Made by a program: the position numbers and the translations under genes. Under the pieces are notes generated by a model. It searched no databases. It was not told the origin of the DNA and was given only the letters and a program-made list of their open reading frames with translations. Positions 25,798 to 35,305 of a stretch of 64,000 bases of DNA are shown in pieces; positions within the stretch are counted from its first letter, which is position 1; each line of letters opens with the position of its first letter. Source of the stretch: Burkholderiales bacterium (GTDB lineage Bacteria > Pseudomonadota > Gammaproteobacteria > Burkholderiales > Burkholderiaceae_F); NCBI GenBank assembly GCA_020355165.1, contig CP070661.1:2302082-2366081 (forward strand). Direction: 5' to 3'.

Positions 25798-27771
25798 TCA
25801 GCCGTTGCCTTCGCGGAAGCGCTCGATGATCGCTTCCGTGTTCAGGCCGAGCTGGGTCGGCGAGCGCGTCAGCCCGGTGTGGTACTCGGTGAGCTGGTAA
25901 GTGAACTTCACCCGCGTGCCGGCGCCGGGCACGCTCTCCAGCGTCAGCGTGCCGCCGATCTTGTTGGCGCGGCTGCGCATGTTCATCAGGCCGCGGCCGC
26001 CGACCCGCTCGCCGGCGATGCCCTTGCCGTTGTCGGTGACGCGGATCTGCAGCAGCGGCGCCTCTTCGCCGGTCTGCGTCACCTGCAGCGCCACCGACAC
26101 GGCGCGCGCGCCGCTGTGCTTCAGCGCGTTGGTCAGCGATTCCTGCACGATGCGCAGGATCGGCAGCACCGCGTCCGGGTTGATGTTCAGCTCCTCCGGC
26201 ATGTCGCGCGCGTCCCAGATCAGCTCGATGCCGGCGGCGCGGAAGCGCGGCTCCATCCGGTAGCGCAGGTTGCCGAGCGAGGCGAGCAGGTCGGAGCTGC
26301 CCTGCGCCAGCGCGTCGATCGCCAGCCGCATGTCGTCGATCGACTCGCGCAGCACCTGTGCCACCTGCGCCTGCGTCAGCGCGCCGCGCTCGACCAGCAT
26401 CAGCGAGCTGACCAGCTGCGTGCCCAGGCCGTCGTGCATGTCCTGCATGATCCGTTGCCGCTCGGCGGCGGTGGCCTGAATGCGCTCGCCTTCGCGCAGC
26501 CGCTCGTAGTTGCGCTTGAGCATCTGCTCGCGCTCGCGCACGCGCGACTCGAGGTCGTTGCGCGCGCCCTCGGCCTCGCGCAGCACGCGCACGAAGCGGT
26601 CGACGACCGGCGTGGCCAGCGCCGCCAGCAGCAGCGGGCCGGCCCAGTGCAGCGCCAGGACGGTCGCCTCGGGCAGCCAGCCCTGCGCGACGCCGTAGTC
26701 GTAGACGGCCGCCGCGATCGCCACGGTGATCGCGGTGATGACGACGATCTGCAGCGACTCGTGCTTGCGCACCCGCGACAGCAGCGCATAGAGCAGGCCG
26801 ATCGCCACCACGCCGATCAGGCCGGGCAGCCACAGCCGGTCCAGGTGGGACGTCGCCTGGCCGCCGGTGACCAGCAGCAGTGCCGGACCGATCGCCGCGT
26901 ACAGCACCGGCAGCCAGGCGGCGCGCGCCCCGGTGCGGCCGGCCAGCCGCAGCAGCACCAGCGTCATCACGACGGCAAAGCCGCCGCTGGCGACGTAGAA
27001 GAGCAGGTCGAGCCACATCGCCGCGGCGACGGGCACCGTCTCGATCAGGAAGTAGGCGCTGCGCAGCACCCAGAACGCCGAGGCCAGCGCCACCAGGGCG
27101 ATCGTCGGATCGTGCCGGCGCAGCCACAGGAGCGTGAACAGCAGCGTGAAGCAGGCGGCCAGGGTGCCGCCGATCCACGGCAGGATGGTGCTGGCGAAGT
27201 AGCGCAGCTCGTAGTCGCGGCTCAGCTCGGCCAGCGGCCCGATCTCGACGCCGGCCAGGCCGTGCACGCCGCCGCGGTAGGCGGTCTGCAGCAAGATGGA
27301 GTTCTCTCCGGCAACGAGCAGGGCCGGATCGATGGCCAGCAGGTGCGGCCGCCGCCAGCGCACATGGGTGCGGGCGTCGTCGGCGCGGATCTCGCCGACC
27401 ATGCGGCCGTTGACGCTGACCCGCCCGCCGGTGGAGGCGTACGACAGCAGCACCGCCCACGCCACGGACGGTGGTGCCTCCAGCGTCGCGCGCAGGCGCA
27501 GCGCCAGTCCGCGCGGAGTCTCCTCTCCCGGCCGCGCGCTCCAGCGCAGCGGCAGGTCGTAGGCCTGCCACTGGGCGTCGTCGGCCGGCGCGGCGCCGAT
27601 CTCGGTCAAGGTCCACTCGACCGAGCGCAGCGTCGTCGCCGACGCGGGAAATGAAATGATCAGGGCGGCGGCCGCCGCCAGGGCGAGGAGGAGGGCGCGC
27701 AGGGTCGCCAACGGTGCCAGCTCAACCGCGCAGCAGGCCCATCTGCGTGGCCTCGTAGACCGCCTCGCCAC
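25798..27771 (-). CDS. Membrane histidine kinase, 7TM-DISM type, NarL/DegS class
   Basis: The 657-residue protein has a signal segment (about 22-44), a periplasmic jelly-roll-like sensor region (about 50-185), seven membrane helices (about 195-400), and a HisKA_3/HATPase kinase core with the phosphoacceptor His446 in MQDMHDGLGTQLV and a G-box DNGKGIAGERVGGRGLMNM (about 580). It would phosphorylate the LuxR-type regulator encoded just upstream. The ATG at 27771 lies 50 bases inside the regulator gene; a TTG at 27711, just after the regulator stop, is an alternative start. Confidence 0.88.
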   Translation of the reverse strand: MARRSTRPRRWACCAVELAPLATLRALLLALAAAAALIISFPASATTLRSVEWTLTEIGAAPADDAQWQAYDLPLRWSARPGEETPRGLALRLRATLEAPPSVAWAVLLSYASTGGRVSVNGRMVGEIRADDARTHVRWRRPHLLAIDPALLVAGENSILLQTAYRGGVHGLAGVEIGPLAELSRDYELRYFASTILPWIGGTLAACFTLLFTLLWLRRHDPTIALVALASAFWVLRSAYFLIETVPVAAAMWLDLLFYVASGGFAVVMTLVLLRLAGRTGARAAWLPVLYAAIGPALLLVTGGQATSHLDRLWLPGLIGVVAIGLLYALLSRVRKHESLQIVVITAITVAIAAAVYDYGVAQGWLPEATVLALHWAGPLLLAALATPVVDRFVRVLREAEGARNDLESRVREREQMLKRNYERLREGERIQATAAERQRIMQDMHDGLGTQLVSSLMLVERGALTQAQVAQVLRESIDDMRLAIDALAQGSSDLLASLGNLRYRMEPRFRAAGIELIWDARDMPEELNINPDAVLPILRIVQESLTNALKHSGARAVSVALQVTQTGEEAPLLQIRVTDNGKGIAGERVGGRGLMNMRSRANKIGGTLTLESVPGAGTRVKFTYQLTEYHTGLTRSPTQLGLNTEAIIERFREGNG

Positions 27772-28402
27772 GCGAGTGCACGGCCAGCTTGCGGTAGATC
27801 TTCTTGATGTGCGCGGTGACCGTGTGCGGCGAGATGCCGAGGATCTCGCCGATCTCGTTGAAGCTCATGCCCTTGGCCAGCAGCTGCAGGATCTCCGTCT
27901 CGCGCGCCGACAGCGGGTTGTTGTCCGGCATCGTGCCGCCCGGCCGGCCCGCGCCGCCGGTGCCGCCCATCCGGTTGCGGATGGCGCGCAGCACGCTGCG
28001 GGCCACGACCGGGCTCACCGGCGAGCCGCCGGCGCGCAGCAGGCGGATGCAGGAGACCACGTCGGCGGCGGTCGAGTCCTTGAGGATGTAGCCGGTGGCG
28101 CCGGCCTCGATCGCCGACACCACGTGCTGCTCGTCGCCGAAGACCGTCACCACCATGATGTCGACGTCGGGCCGCTTGGCGCTGACCTGGCGGATCAGGT
28201 CGGTGCCGTTGCCGTCCGGCAGGCCGAGGTCGATCAGCATGACGTCGAACTTCGTGCGGTCGATCAGCTCCTGCGCCTCGCGCTTGTTGGCGGCGACGCC
28301 AACCAGCTCGAGCGTCGGCTCGCCCTCGACGATCTCCTTGAAGCGCATCCGGAATTCCGGCTCGTCTTCGACGATCAGTACGGTGGTCTTTTCGCTACTC
28401 AT
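27722..28402 (-). CDS. LuxR/NarL-type response regulator
   Basis: The 226-residue protein has a receiver domain with phosphoacceptor Asp58 in VMLIDLGLPDG and the conserved Lys in GYILKDSTAADV (about residue 113), a Gly/Pro-rich linker, and a C-terminal LuxR helix-turn-helix (LSARETEILQLLAKGMSFN and GISPHTVTAHIKKIYRKL). It is the first gene of a regulator-kinase-DUF72 set. The linker insertion GGTGGAGRPGG is unusually Gly-rich. Targets are unknown. Confidence 0.93.
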   Translation of the reverse strand: MSSEKTTVLIVEDEPEFRMRFKEIVEGEPTLELVGVAANKREAQELIDRTKFDVMLIDLGLPDGNGTDLIRQVSAKRPDVDIMVVTVFGDEQHVVSAIEAGATGYILKDSTAADVVSCIRLLRAGGSPVSPVVARSVLRAIRNRMGGTGGAGRPGGTMPDNNPLSARETEILQLLAKGMSFNEIGEILGISPHTVTAHIKKIYRKLAVHSRGEAVYEATQMGLLRG

Positions 28403-28558
28403 GGGACGCTCGCTCGCAGGGAATCACCGGCCGCGGATGCCGCGCGAATTCAGGGACTTGCCGCGCGGCATCGCAGCTTTGCGTCATTCTAACCACGCCA
28501 CCCATTTGCGTCATTGCGCGGCCCGGCCTACCGGGAACGCAGTAAACGAGGTCACGCA

Positions 28559-29191
28559 TCAGGGGGACAGCCGCGCCCGGGTCCAGCCCTCGGCCGAGCG
28601 CGTGTACAGCAGGCGGTCGTGCAGCCGCGAGGGCCGCCCCTGCCAGAACTCGAACGACTCCGGCGCGACGCGGTAGCCGCCCCAGTAAGGCGGCCGCTTC
28701 GGGTTCAGGCCATGGCGCAGGCCCATCTCGGCGGCCTGCGCCATCAGCCAGGCCTTGCCCGGAATCGGCTGGCTCTGCGGCGAGGCCAGGGCGCCGATGC
28801 GGCTGGCCAGCGGCCGGCTGGCGAAGTAGGCGTCGGACTCGGCGTCGCTGACCCGCTGCACGGCGCCTTCGACACGGACCTGGCGCTCCAGTTCGGGCCA
28901 GAAGAACAGCAGCGCGGCGCGCGGGTTGCCGGCCAGCTCGCGGCCCTTGCGGCTGTCGTAGTTGGTGTAGAAGACGAAGCCGGCGTGGTCGAAGCCCTTG
29001 AGCAGCACCACGCGAGCCGACGGCCGTCCCTCGGCGTCGGCGGTGGCCAGCGTCATCGCGTTCGGCTCGGGCAGCTTCGAGGCGAGCGCCTCGTCCCACC
29101 AGCGCGCGAACTGGCGCATCGGGTCGGCGTCGGCGTGCGCCTCGTCGAGCGCCTCGCGCTTGTAGTCGGTGCGTAGCTGCGAGATGTCCAT
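28559..29191 (-). CDS. pdxH: Pyridoxamine 5'-phosphate oxidase
   Basis: The 210-residue FMN enzyme oxidises pyridoxine and pyridoxamine 5'-phosphates to pyridoxal 5'-phosphate. Family features include [37 protein letters not shown] and the C-terminal [14 protein letters not shown], which includes the substrate-binding RxHDR. Full length. It is downstream of the ChaC-like gene (21 bases) on the same strand. In the window, kynureninase is the main visible PLP-dependent enzyme. Confidence 0.97.
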   Translation of the reverse strand: MDISQLRTDYKREALDEAHADADPMRQFARWWDEALASKLPEPNAMTLATADAEGRPSARVVLLKGFDHAGFVFYTNYDSRKGRELAGNPRAALLFFWPELERQVRVEGAVQRVSDAESDAYFASRPLASRIGALASPQSQPIPGKAWLMAQAAEMGLRHGLNPKRPPYWGGYRVAPESFEFWQGRPSRLHDRLLYTRSAEGWTRARLSP

Positions 29192-29212
29192 GGCGGCGCC
29201 TGCAGTCTACGG

Positions 29213-29827
29213 TCAGCCTGCCTGCAGGCGGCGCTGCGCCCTGTGCACCAGCCGCTCCAGGTGCGGATCGCGCAGGCCGGCCTCGTGCAGCGCGGCCACC
29301 GTGCGCTGCACGTAGTCGAGGCTGGTGCCCCTGATGCCGCAGGCCCTGCCGAGGATCTCGACGACTTCGTCCTCCGACAGCCGGCCGCCGTAGTTGAACG
29401 CGTCGCGGCGCACGACGAAGGCCAGCGCCTGCGCGTGCGCGCCGTTGCGCAGCCACGCGCGCATCCAGGTCGGCCGGTACGAGCCGAGGAACATCTCGCG
29501 CTCCCACAGCTGCCCGAACACCGGTGCTACCTGCGCCGCGCCGATGCGGTAGGCCATGCCGAGGCAGGAGCCGCCGCGGTCGAGCCCGGCGACGATGCCG
29601 GGGCACTCGTGGGTGCCGCGATACAGCACCGAGCGCAGGCACAGCCGCCGGTGATAGCCGTGGATGCGCGCCGGCTCGCGCGCCTCGAATTCGAACTCCG
29701 GCTTCCAGATCAGCGAGCCGTAGCCGAACACCCACAGCGGCGAGCGCCGGTCCCAGTGGGCCAGCGATTCGGCCAGCGAGGCCTGCAGCTGCGCCTCGGT
29801 CCAGCGGGCGGGGCTCGGCTGGCTCAT
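29213..29827 (-). CDS. ChaC-like gamma-glutamylcyclotransferase
   Basis: The 204-residue protein contains the cyclotransferase signature VFGYGSLIWKPEFEFE (about residue 33) and continues CLGMAYRIGAAQV and WEREMFLGSYRPTW, with the catalytic Glu expected in WEREM (about residue 110). ChaC enzymes split glutathione to 5-oxoproline and Cys-Gly. Its ATG shares bases with the MFS stop (ATGA overlap at 29824-29827). The start at 29827 gives the typical family N-terminus. Confidence 0.9.
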   Translation of the reverse strand: MSQPSPARWTEAQLQASLAESLAHWDRRSPLWVFGYGSLIWKPEFEFEAREPARIHGYHRRLCLRSVLYRGTHECPGIVAGLDRGGSCLGMAYRIGAAQVAPVFGQLWEREMFLGSYRPTWMRAWLRNGAHAQALAFVVRRDAFNYGGRLSEDEVVEILGRACGIRGTSLDYVQRTVAALHEAGLRDPHLERLVHRAQRRLQAG

Positions 29828-30978
29828 GACTGGATGCGGCTCAGCCGGCGGGCGCCGATGCCGGCGGCGACCAGCACCGCGGCCATGATGAGGAAGACCA
29901 CGCGCGCGCCGAGCACGCTGCCGGCGGCTCCGAAGACCAGCGGCAGCAGCACGTGGCTGCTGTTCATGATCACGTGGCGCAGGCCGAGCGCTTCGCCGAC
30001 GCGGCCGGGCGGCGACTGCCCGTGCAGCAGCGACATCACGTTCGGGTAGGCGGCGCCCAGCCCCAGCCCGAGCAGGAAGGCGCAGCCGGCCAGCGGCAGG
30101 AACGAGCCGAACCAAGGCATCAGCGCGAACGCCAGCGCGGCGGTGAACAGGGTGAATGTCAGCATCTGCCATTCGCGCAGCCGGCGCGACAGCGTCGGCA
30201 TCGCCAGCCGGACCGTGAAGGTGGCCACGGCGAAGGCGCCGAGCACGAGGCCGATCTGCGAGGCCGACAGGCCGACCGCGGTGCCGTGCACCGGCATCAT
30301 GAAGCTCTGCAGGTCCCACGACATCGAGATCAGCGCCGTGGCGACCAGCACGTTGCGCACGTCGCGCAACGACAGCAGATCGAAGGTCGGCCGCGGCTCG
30401 GCCACCGCCAGCGGCGCGTTGCGCGAAGGCAGCTGCGCGCGGTGCCGGTACAGCAGCGCGCCATTGGCGAGCGCCACCGCGATCAGCGCGGCGAATGCCG
30501 CACGGTGGCCGGCGAGGTCGATCAGCAGGCCGCTGGTCGACGGCCCGATCAGGCCGGCGACCGAGGCGCCGACGGCCAGCCACGAGAAATCGGCGGCGCG
30601 CCGGCCGGGGTCGGCGCGGCTGCCCACCAGGTGGATCGTCGTCTGCTGCACCAGCATCGAGCCGGTGCCGATCAGGCAGGCGGCCACCAGCAGCGGCGCG
30701 ATGTCGGCCACCTCGTAGGGAAACAGCGCCGGCAGCAGCGCGCCGCCGCCGAGCAGCGCCGCGCCGGCGGCGAGCGGCCTGCGTGGGCCGACTGCATCGA
30801 GCCAGCGGCCGGCGCGCACCGCGATGAGCATCGGCACCAGCGCGAACAGCGCCATCAGCACGCCGACGGTGAAGGTCGAGGCGCCGTTGGCCAGCGCATA
30901 CAGCGAGCCGATCATCCGCGCCGACGTGAACACCGTGTGCGTCAGCACGCCGAGGGTGACGATGGTGAGCAGCGTCAT
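29824..30978 (-). CDS. MFS transporter
   Basis: The 384-residue protein has about twelve membrane segments and the MFS loop motif AGRWLDAVGPRRPL between helices 2 and 3. I chose the ATG at 30978 (MTLLTIVTLG), where the first helix begins; the longer frame to 31092 reads into the palindromic repeat element. Substrate unknown, drug or metabolite efflux being most likely. It heads an MFS-ChaC-PdxH transcript. Confidence 0.87.
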   Translation of the reverse strand: MTLLTIVTLGVLTHTVFTSARMIGSLYALANGASTFTVGVLMALFALVPMLIAVRAGRWLDAVGPRRPLAAGAALLGGGALLPALFPYEVADIAPLLVAACLIGTGSMLVQQTTIHLVGSRADPGRRAADFSWLAVGASVAGLIGPSTSGLLIDLAGHRAAFAALIAVALANGALLYRHRAQLPSRNAPLAVAEPRPTFDLLSLRDVRNVLVATALISMSWDLQSFMMPVHGTAVGLSASQIGLVLGAFAVATFTVRLAMPTLSRRLREWQMLTFTLFTAALAFALMPWFGSFLPLAGCAFLLGLGLGAAYPNVMSLLHGQSPPGRVGEALGLRHVIMNSSHVLLPLVFGAAGSVLGARVVFLIMAAVLVAAGIGARRLSRIQS

Positions 30979-31014
30979 GTTTCGCGCGACCGTGCCCGGT
31001 TCAGTCCCGCCGCA

Positions 31015-31137
31015 GAAGTTGCGAAGGAACCGTAGCGAGCGCCCCGAGGTTGCGCCGAGGGGCGCAGGCGTACAGATGCGTACGTTGAGCACCGCAGGCG
31101 CAAGATCGGGGCGCGCAGTAGGTTCATTCGCAACTTC
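31015..31137. repeat. 123-bp imperfect palindromic element (MITE- or BIME-like)
   Basis: The outer arms GAAGTTGCGAAGGAACC (31015-31031) and GGTTCATTCGCAACTTC (31121-31137) are inverted with one mismatch in 17. Further in, GCGCCCCGAggTTGCGCC on the left matches GCGCCCCGAtcTTGCGCC read from the right, and the centre has CGTAC/GTACG (about 31069-31085). The right arm contains the stop codon of the EamA gene. It carries no gene and looks like a mobile or dispersed repeat. Confidence 0.65.
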
Positions 31138-32083
31138 GCGGCCGCCAGGCCACCAGCGCCACGCCGGCGCAGGTCACCGCCACGCCGAGCAGGGTGAGCG
31201 GCGTCGGCACGACCGAAAACAGCGGCCACTCCAGCGCCACGGCGATGATCGGCGTCAGGTACAGCAGGCTGGTGACGCGGGTGGCTTCGCCGCGGCGCAT
31301 CAGCGTGTGCAGCGCGTTGACGGCGAGGATCGACGAGAACACCACGAGGAAGCCGATCGCGCCGGCCAGCGCCCAGGTCGGCCGTACCTCGAAGCCCTCG
31401 ACGGCCACCGCCAGCGGCAGCAGCGTCGCGATGGTGGCGGCGAACTGCACCAGCGCCGCGGCGCGCAGGTCGACGGTCGGGCAGAAGGCGCGCTGGTACA
31501 GCGTGCCGGCGGTGATCGCCGCCAGCGCGAACAGCACGCCGGCCAGCGCGCCGGCGCCGACCGCACGCACGTCGACCTTGTGCCAGACCACCAGCGCCAC
31601 GCCGGCCAGGCCGACCAGCACGCCCAGCCACTGCCAGTTGCGCAGCCGCTCGTCGAGCAGCGCGGCGGCGATGATCGCCGTGGCCAGCGGCTGCACCGAC
31701 AGCACCAGCGCGGCGACGCCGGCCGACATGCCGAGGTACTGCGCGTAGTGGCTGCCGCCGAGGTTGGCGGCGTGCATCAGCAGGCCGGCGACGATGACGT
31801 GACCCCACTGGGGCGGCGTCGACGGCCAGCGCAGCGGCTCGCGGCGGTTCCACCACAGCGCCAGCGGCGCGAGCAGCAGCAGGCCGGTGGTGAAGCGCAG
31901 GACCAGGAAGGTGAACGGCGGCGCGTACTGCAGGCCGGCCTTGGTCGCCAGGTAGCCGGAGCCCCAGACGGTGACGAAGAACCAGGCCAGCAGCGGCGAA
32001 GCGAGCCGGCGCGCGTCGGCGGGCGGATGCGGTGGGGCTGCGTCGGAGGACATCGGCGAAGGCGCGATTGTCGCATCGGCCAT
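31124..32083 (-). CDS. EamA/DMT-family transporter
   Basis: The 319-residue protein has about ten membrane segments in two EamA repeats, with FFVTVWGSGYLATKAGLQY at the first helix and a closing VAVTCAGVALVAWRP. Its last residues SCE and stop codon fall within the right arm of the palindromic repeat, so that insertion has probably replaced the native C-terminus. ATG at 32083 is preferred; 32053 is also possible. It is divergent from arsM across a 150-base region that contains the ArsR-type operator, so arsenic regulation is possible but unproven. Confidence 0.83.
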   Translation of the reverse strand: MADATIAPSPMSSDAAPPHPPADARRLASPLLAWFFVTVWGSGYLATKAGLQYAPPFTFLVLRFTTGLLLLAPLALWWNRREPLRWPSTPPQWGHVIVAGLLMHAANLGGSHYAQYLGMSAGVAALVLSVQPLATAIIAAALLDERLRNWQWLGVLVGLAGVALVVWHKVDVRAVGAGALAGVLFALAAITAGTLYQRAFCPTVDLRAAALVQFAATIATLLPLAVAVEGFEVRPTWALAGAIGFLVVFSSILAVNALHTLMRRGEATRVTSLLYLTPIIAVALEWPLFSVVPTPLTLLGVAVTCAGVALVAWRPRSCE

Positions 32084-32135
32084 CGCGGCGCGGCCGGCGC
32101 GCCCGCCAGGGCGGCACCGATTTGCGAGGCGCGAC

Positions 32136-32165
32136 TTGACTGCCGGCAAATATTTCGATATATAT
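32136..32165 (+). promoter_or_regulatory. arsM promoter with overlapping ArsR-type operator
   Basis: TTGACT (32136-32141) and TATATA (32159-32164) are spaced by 17 bases, a good sigma-70 layout. A dyad centred on the CG at 32156-32157, AAATATTTCGATATATAT (32148-32165), pairs at most positions and overlaps the -10 box. This strikingly A+T-rich patch in G+C-rich DNA is what ArsR operators look like. Binding by the ArsR encoded downstream would block RNA polymerase until arsenite is sensed. This is inferred from sequence. Confidence 0.68.
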
Positions 32166-32233
32166 CTAACCGTCAAATGATCGCGCGAGGCGGAACGGCC
32201 TCGGCGACATCGTCATCCACCGCTGGAGGGACC

Positions 32234-33130
32234 ATGTCCACATCGACCGACGTCAGCAGAATCGTGCGCGAGAAGTATGCCGAGGCGGCGCAACGCGTCG
32301 CCCAGAGCGGCGCCGCCAGCTGCTGCGGCCCCGTCGAGGCCGCCTGCTGCGGCAAGGACCCGATCACCTCCGACCTGTACGACCCGGCGCAGGCCGGCGC
32401 GGTCCCCGAGAAGGCGCTGCAGGCCTCGCTCGGCTGCGGCAACCCCACCGCGCTGGCGGAACTGAGGCCCGGCGAGACGGTGCTCGACCTCGGCTCGGGC
32501 GGCGGCATCGACGTGCTGCTGTCGGCGCGGCGGGTCGGTCCGACCGGCCAGGCCTTCGGGCTCGACATGACCGACGAGATGCTGGCCCTGGCCGAGGAGA
32601 ACAAGCGCAAGAGCGGACTTGCCAACGTCCACTTCCTCAAGGGCGAGATCGAGAACATCCCGCTGCCGGACAACTCGGTCGACGTGATCATCTCCAACTG
32701 CGTGATCAACCTGTCGGGCGACAAGGACCGGGTGCTGCGCGAGGCGTTCCGCGTCCTGCGGCCCGGCGGCCGCTTCGCGGTGTCGGACGTCGTCGTGCGC
32801 GGCGAGGTGCCGCCGGCGATCAGGCGCAGCGTCGAGCTGTGGGTCGGCTGCGTGGCGGGCGCGCTGTCCGACACCGAGTACCTGGCGAAGCTCGCCGCGG
32901 CGGGATTCGGCGACGCGGCGATCGAGGTCACGCGGGTCTACGACGTCGACGATGCCCGCGGCTTCCTGGCCGGGCAGGGGATCGACGTCGATGCGCTGGC
33001 GCCGCAGGTGGACGGCAAGTTCGTCAGCGCCTTCATCCGCGCCAGCAAGCCCGTCGCGGGCGACTTGCCGCGTTCCGAGCAGAGCACGGCGGCAGCAAGC
33101 TGCCGAACGGCTTCATGCTGCGCACGGTGA
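32234..33130 (+). CDS. arsM: Arsenite S-adenosylmethionine methyltransferase
   Basis: The 298-residue enzyme methylates trivalent arsenic to volatile or less toxic forms. The SAM motif VLDLGSGGGIDVLLSARR (from about residue 83) and the three arsenic-binding cysteines are present: C68 in SLGCGNP, C156 in ISNCVINLS and C206 in WVGCVAGALS. Extra CC pairs occur at the N-terminus (residues 30-31, 38-39) and in the C-terminal tail. GGAGGG precedes the ATG. It is the first gene of the arsenic operon. Confidence 0.94.
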   Translation: MSTSTDVSRIVREKYAEAAQRVAQSGAASCCGPVEAACCGKDPITSDLYDPAQAGAVPEKALQASLGCGNPTALAELRPGETVLDLGSGGGIDVLLSARRVGPTGQAFGLDMTDEMLALAEENKRKSGLANVHFLKGEIENIPLPDNSVDVIISNCVINLSGDKDRVLREAFRVLRPGGRFAVSDVVVRGEVPPAIRRSVELWVGCVAGALSDTEYLAKLAAAGFGDAAIEVTRVYDVDDARGFLAGQGIDVDALAPQVDGKFVSAFIRASKPVAGDLPRSEQSTAAASCRTASCCAR

Positions 33131-33200
33131 AGGACGGTATCCGGGCGACCGCCGAGTTCGCTGCCGAAGCAGACGCCCGACGACTCATTGCACTGAAGCC

Positions 33201-33581
33201 ATGAAGACGGAAAGCGCCGTCGCCGCCCTCGCCGCATTGGCGCAGGACACCCGTCTCGCCGTCTACCGCCTGCTGGTGCAGCAGGGGCCGAGCGGCATGG
33301 CCGCCGGCGAGATCGCCGCCGCCGTGCAGACATCGCCGGCGACGCTCAGCTTCCACCTGAAGGAACTGTCGCACGCGGGACTGGTGTCGTCGCGGCAGGA
33401 CGGACGCTTCGTGTTCTACGCGGCGAACTTCGACGCCATGAACGCGCTGATCGCCTACCTGACCGAGAACTGCTGCGCCGCCGACTGCGGCTCGTCCTGT
33501 GCGCCCGCCGTTGCATGCAAACCCGTCGGCGCGCAGCGAGGCGCGCGTGCCGCCGGCAAGGCCAGACGAACCAGGACCTAG
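33201..33581 (+). CDS. arsR: ArsR-family arsenic-responsive repressor
   Basis: The 126-residue winged-helix protein has the HTH region ATLSFHLKELSHAGLVSSRQ (about residues 50-70). It lacks the ELCVCDL sensor helix of E. coli-type ArsR; cysteines instead cluster at the C-terminus (ENCCAADCGSSC, about residues 94-105), as in the C-terminal-site ArsR proteins that sense arsenite there. It lies 70 bases after arsM and upstream of arsC. The basic tail after residue 110 is unusual. It is the likely binder of the 32148-32165 dyad. Confidence 0.93.
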   Translation: MKTESAVAALAALAQDTRLAVYRLLVQQGPSGMAAGEIAAAVQTSPATLSFHLKELSHAGLVSSRQDGRFVFYAANFDAMNALIAYLTENCCAADCGSSCAPAVACKPVGAQRGARAAGKARRTRT

Positions 33582-33662
33582 ATCGCCAGCCATCCGCGCC
33601 AGGCCGGGGATGGCCGGCGCAGACGACCGCCGCCGCTCCCGTTGCCGAGCAAGCGCCCGCCG

Positions 33663-34154
33663 ATGAACCGCTGCTTCAATGTCCTGTTCCTGTGCACCGG
33701 CAACTCGGCCCGCTCGATCATGGGCGAGGCGATGCTCAACGCCATGGGCGCGCCGCGCTTGCGGGCCTTCTCGGCCGGCTCGCAGCCGACCGGCCAGGTC
33801 AATCCGTTCGCCATCGAACTGCTGCGGAGCAACCGCCTGCCGACCGAGGGGCTGCGCAGCAAGGGCTGGGACGAGTTCGCCCGGCCGGGCGCGCCCGAGC
33901 TCGACTTCGTCTTCACCGTCTGTGACTCGGCCGCCGGCGAGGCCTGCCCGATCTGGCCGGGCCAGCCGATCACCGCCCACTGGGGCGTCGAGGATCCGGC
34001 CGCCGTCGCGGGCGACGACGAGGCCAGGCGCCGGGCCTTCTGCCACGCCTTCAACCGGCTGCAGCATCGGATCCGGCTGTTGCTCAGCCTGCCGCTGGCG
34101 ACGCTCGACCGCGCTGCCCTGACCCGGCGGCTGAAGGCAATCGGCGACGCGTGA
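33663..34154 (+). CDS. arsC: Arsenate reductase, thioredoxin-coupled type
   Basis: The 163-residue protein has the low-molecular-weight phosphatase P-loop [11 protein letters not shown] (Cys11) and two further cysteines, C87 and C95, in [15 protein letters not shown], the relay used by thioredoxin-coupled ArsC enzymes to reduce arsenate. The spacing between the second and third Cys is 8 here. The C-terminus extends about 30 residues beyond the short forms. ATG 33663 is preferred over the upstream TTG. The gene lies between arsR and acr3. Confidence 0.9.
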   Translation: MNRCFNVLFLCTGNSARSIMGEAMLNAMGAPRLRAFSAGSQPTGQVNPFAIELLRSNRLPTEGLRSKGWDEFARPGAPELDFVFTVCDSAAGEACPIWPGQPITAHWGVEDPAAVAGDDEARRRAFCHAFNRLQHRIRLLLSLPLATLDRAALTRRLKAIGDA

Positions 34155-34168
34155 GAGGGGCGGCCGAC

Positions 34169-35245
<1,077 letters not shown>

Positions 35246-35305
35246 GGTCGGCCGGACGCCGCGCGCGCCGCCGAGTCGGGCGCCCGGGCCGCGCCCGGAT
35301 TCGGC

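Noticed and set aside
31015-31092. N-terminal extension of the MFS transporter (start at 31092)
   Set aside because: The added 38 residues are encoded by the palindromic repeat; the first membrane helix begins at the ATG 30978.
30824-32233. Long plus-strand frame running into arsM, as if arsM had a 470-residue N-terminal extension
   Set aside because: It is His/Arg/Gln-rich antisense of the EamA gene; arsM has its own ribosome site and a canonical start at 32234.
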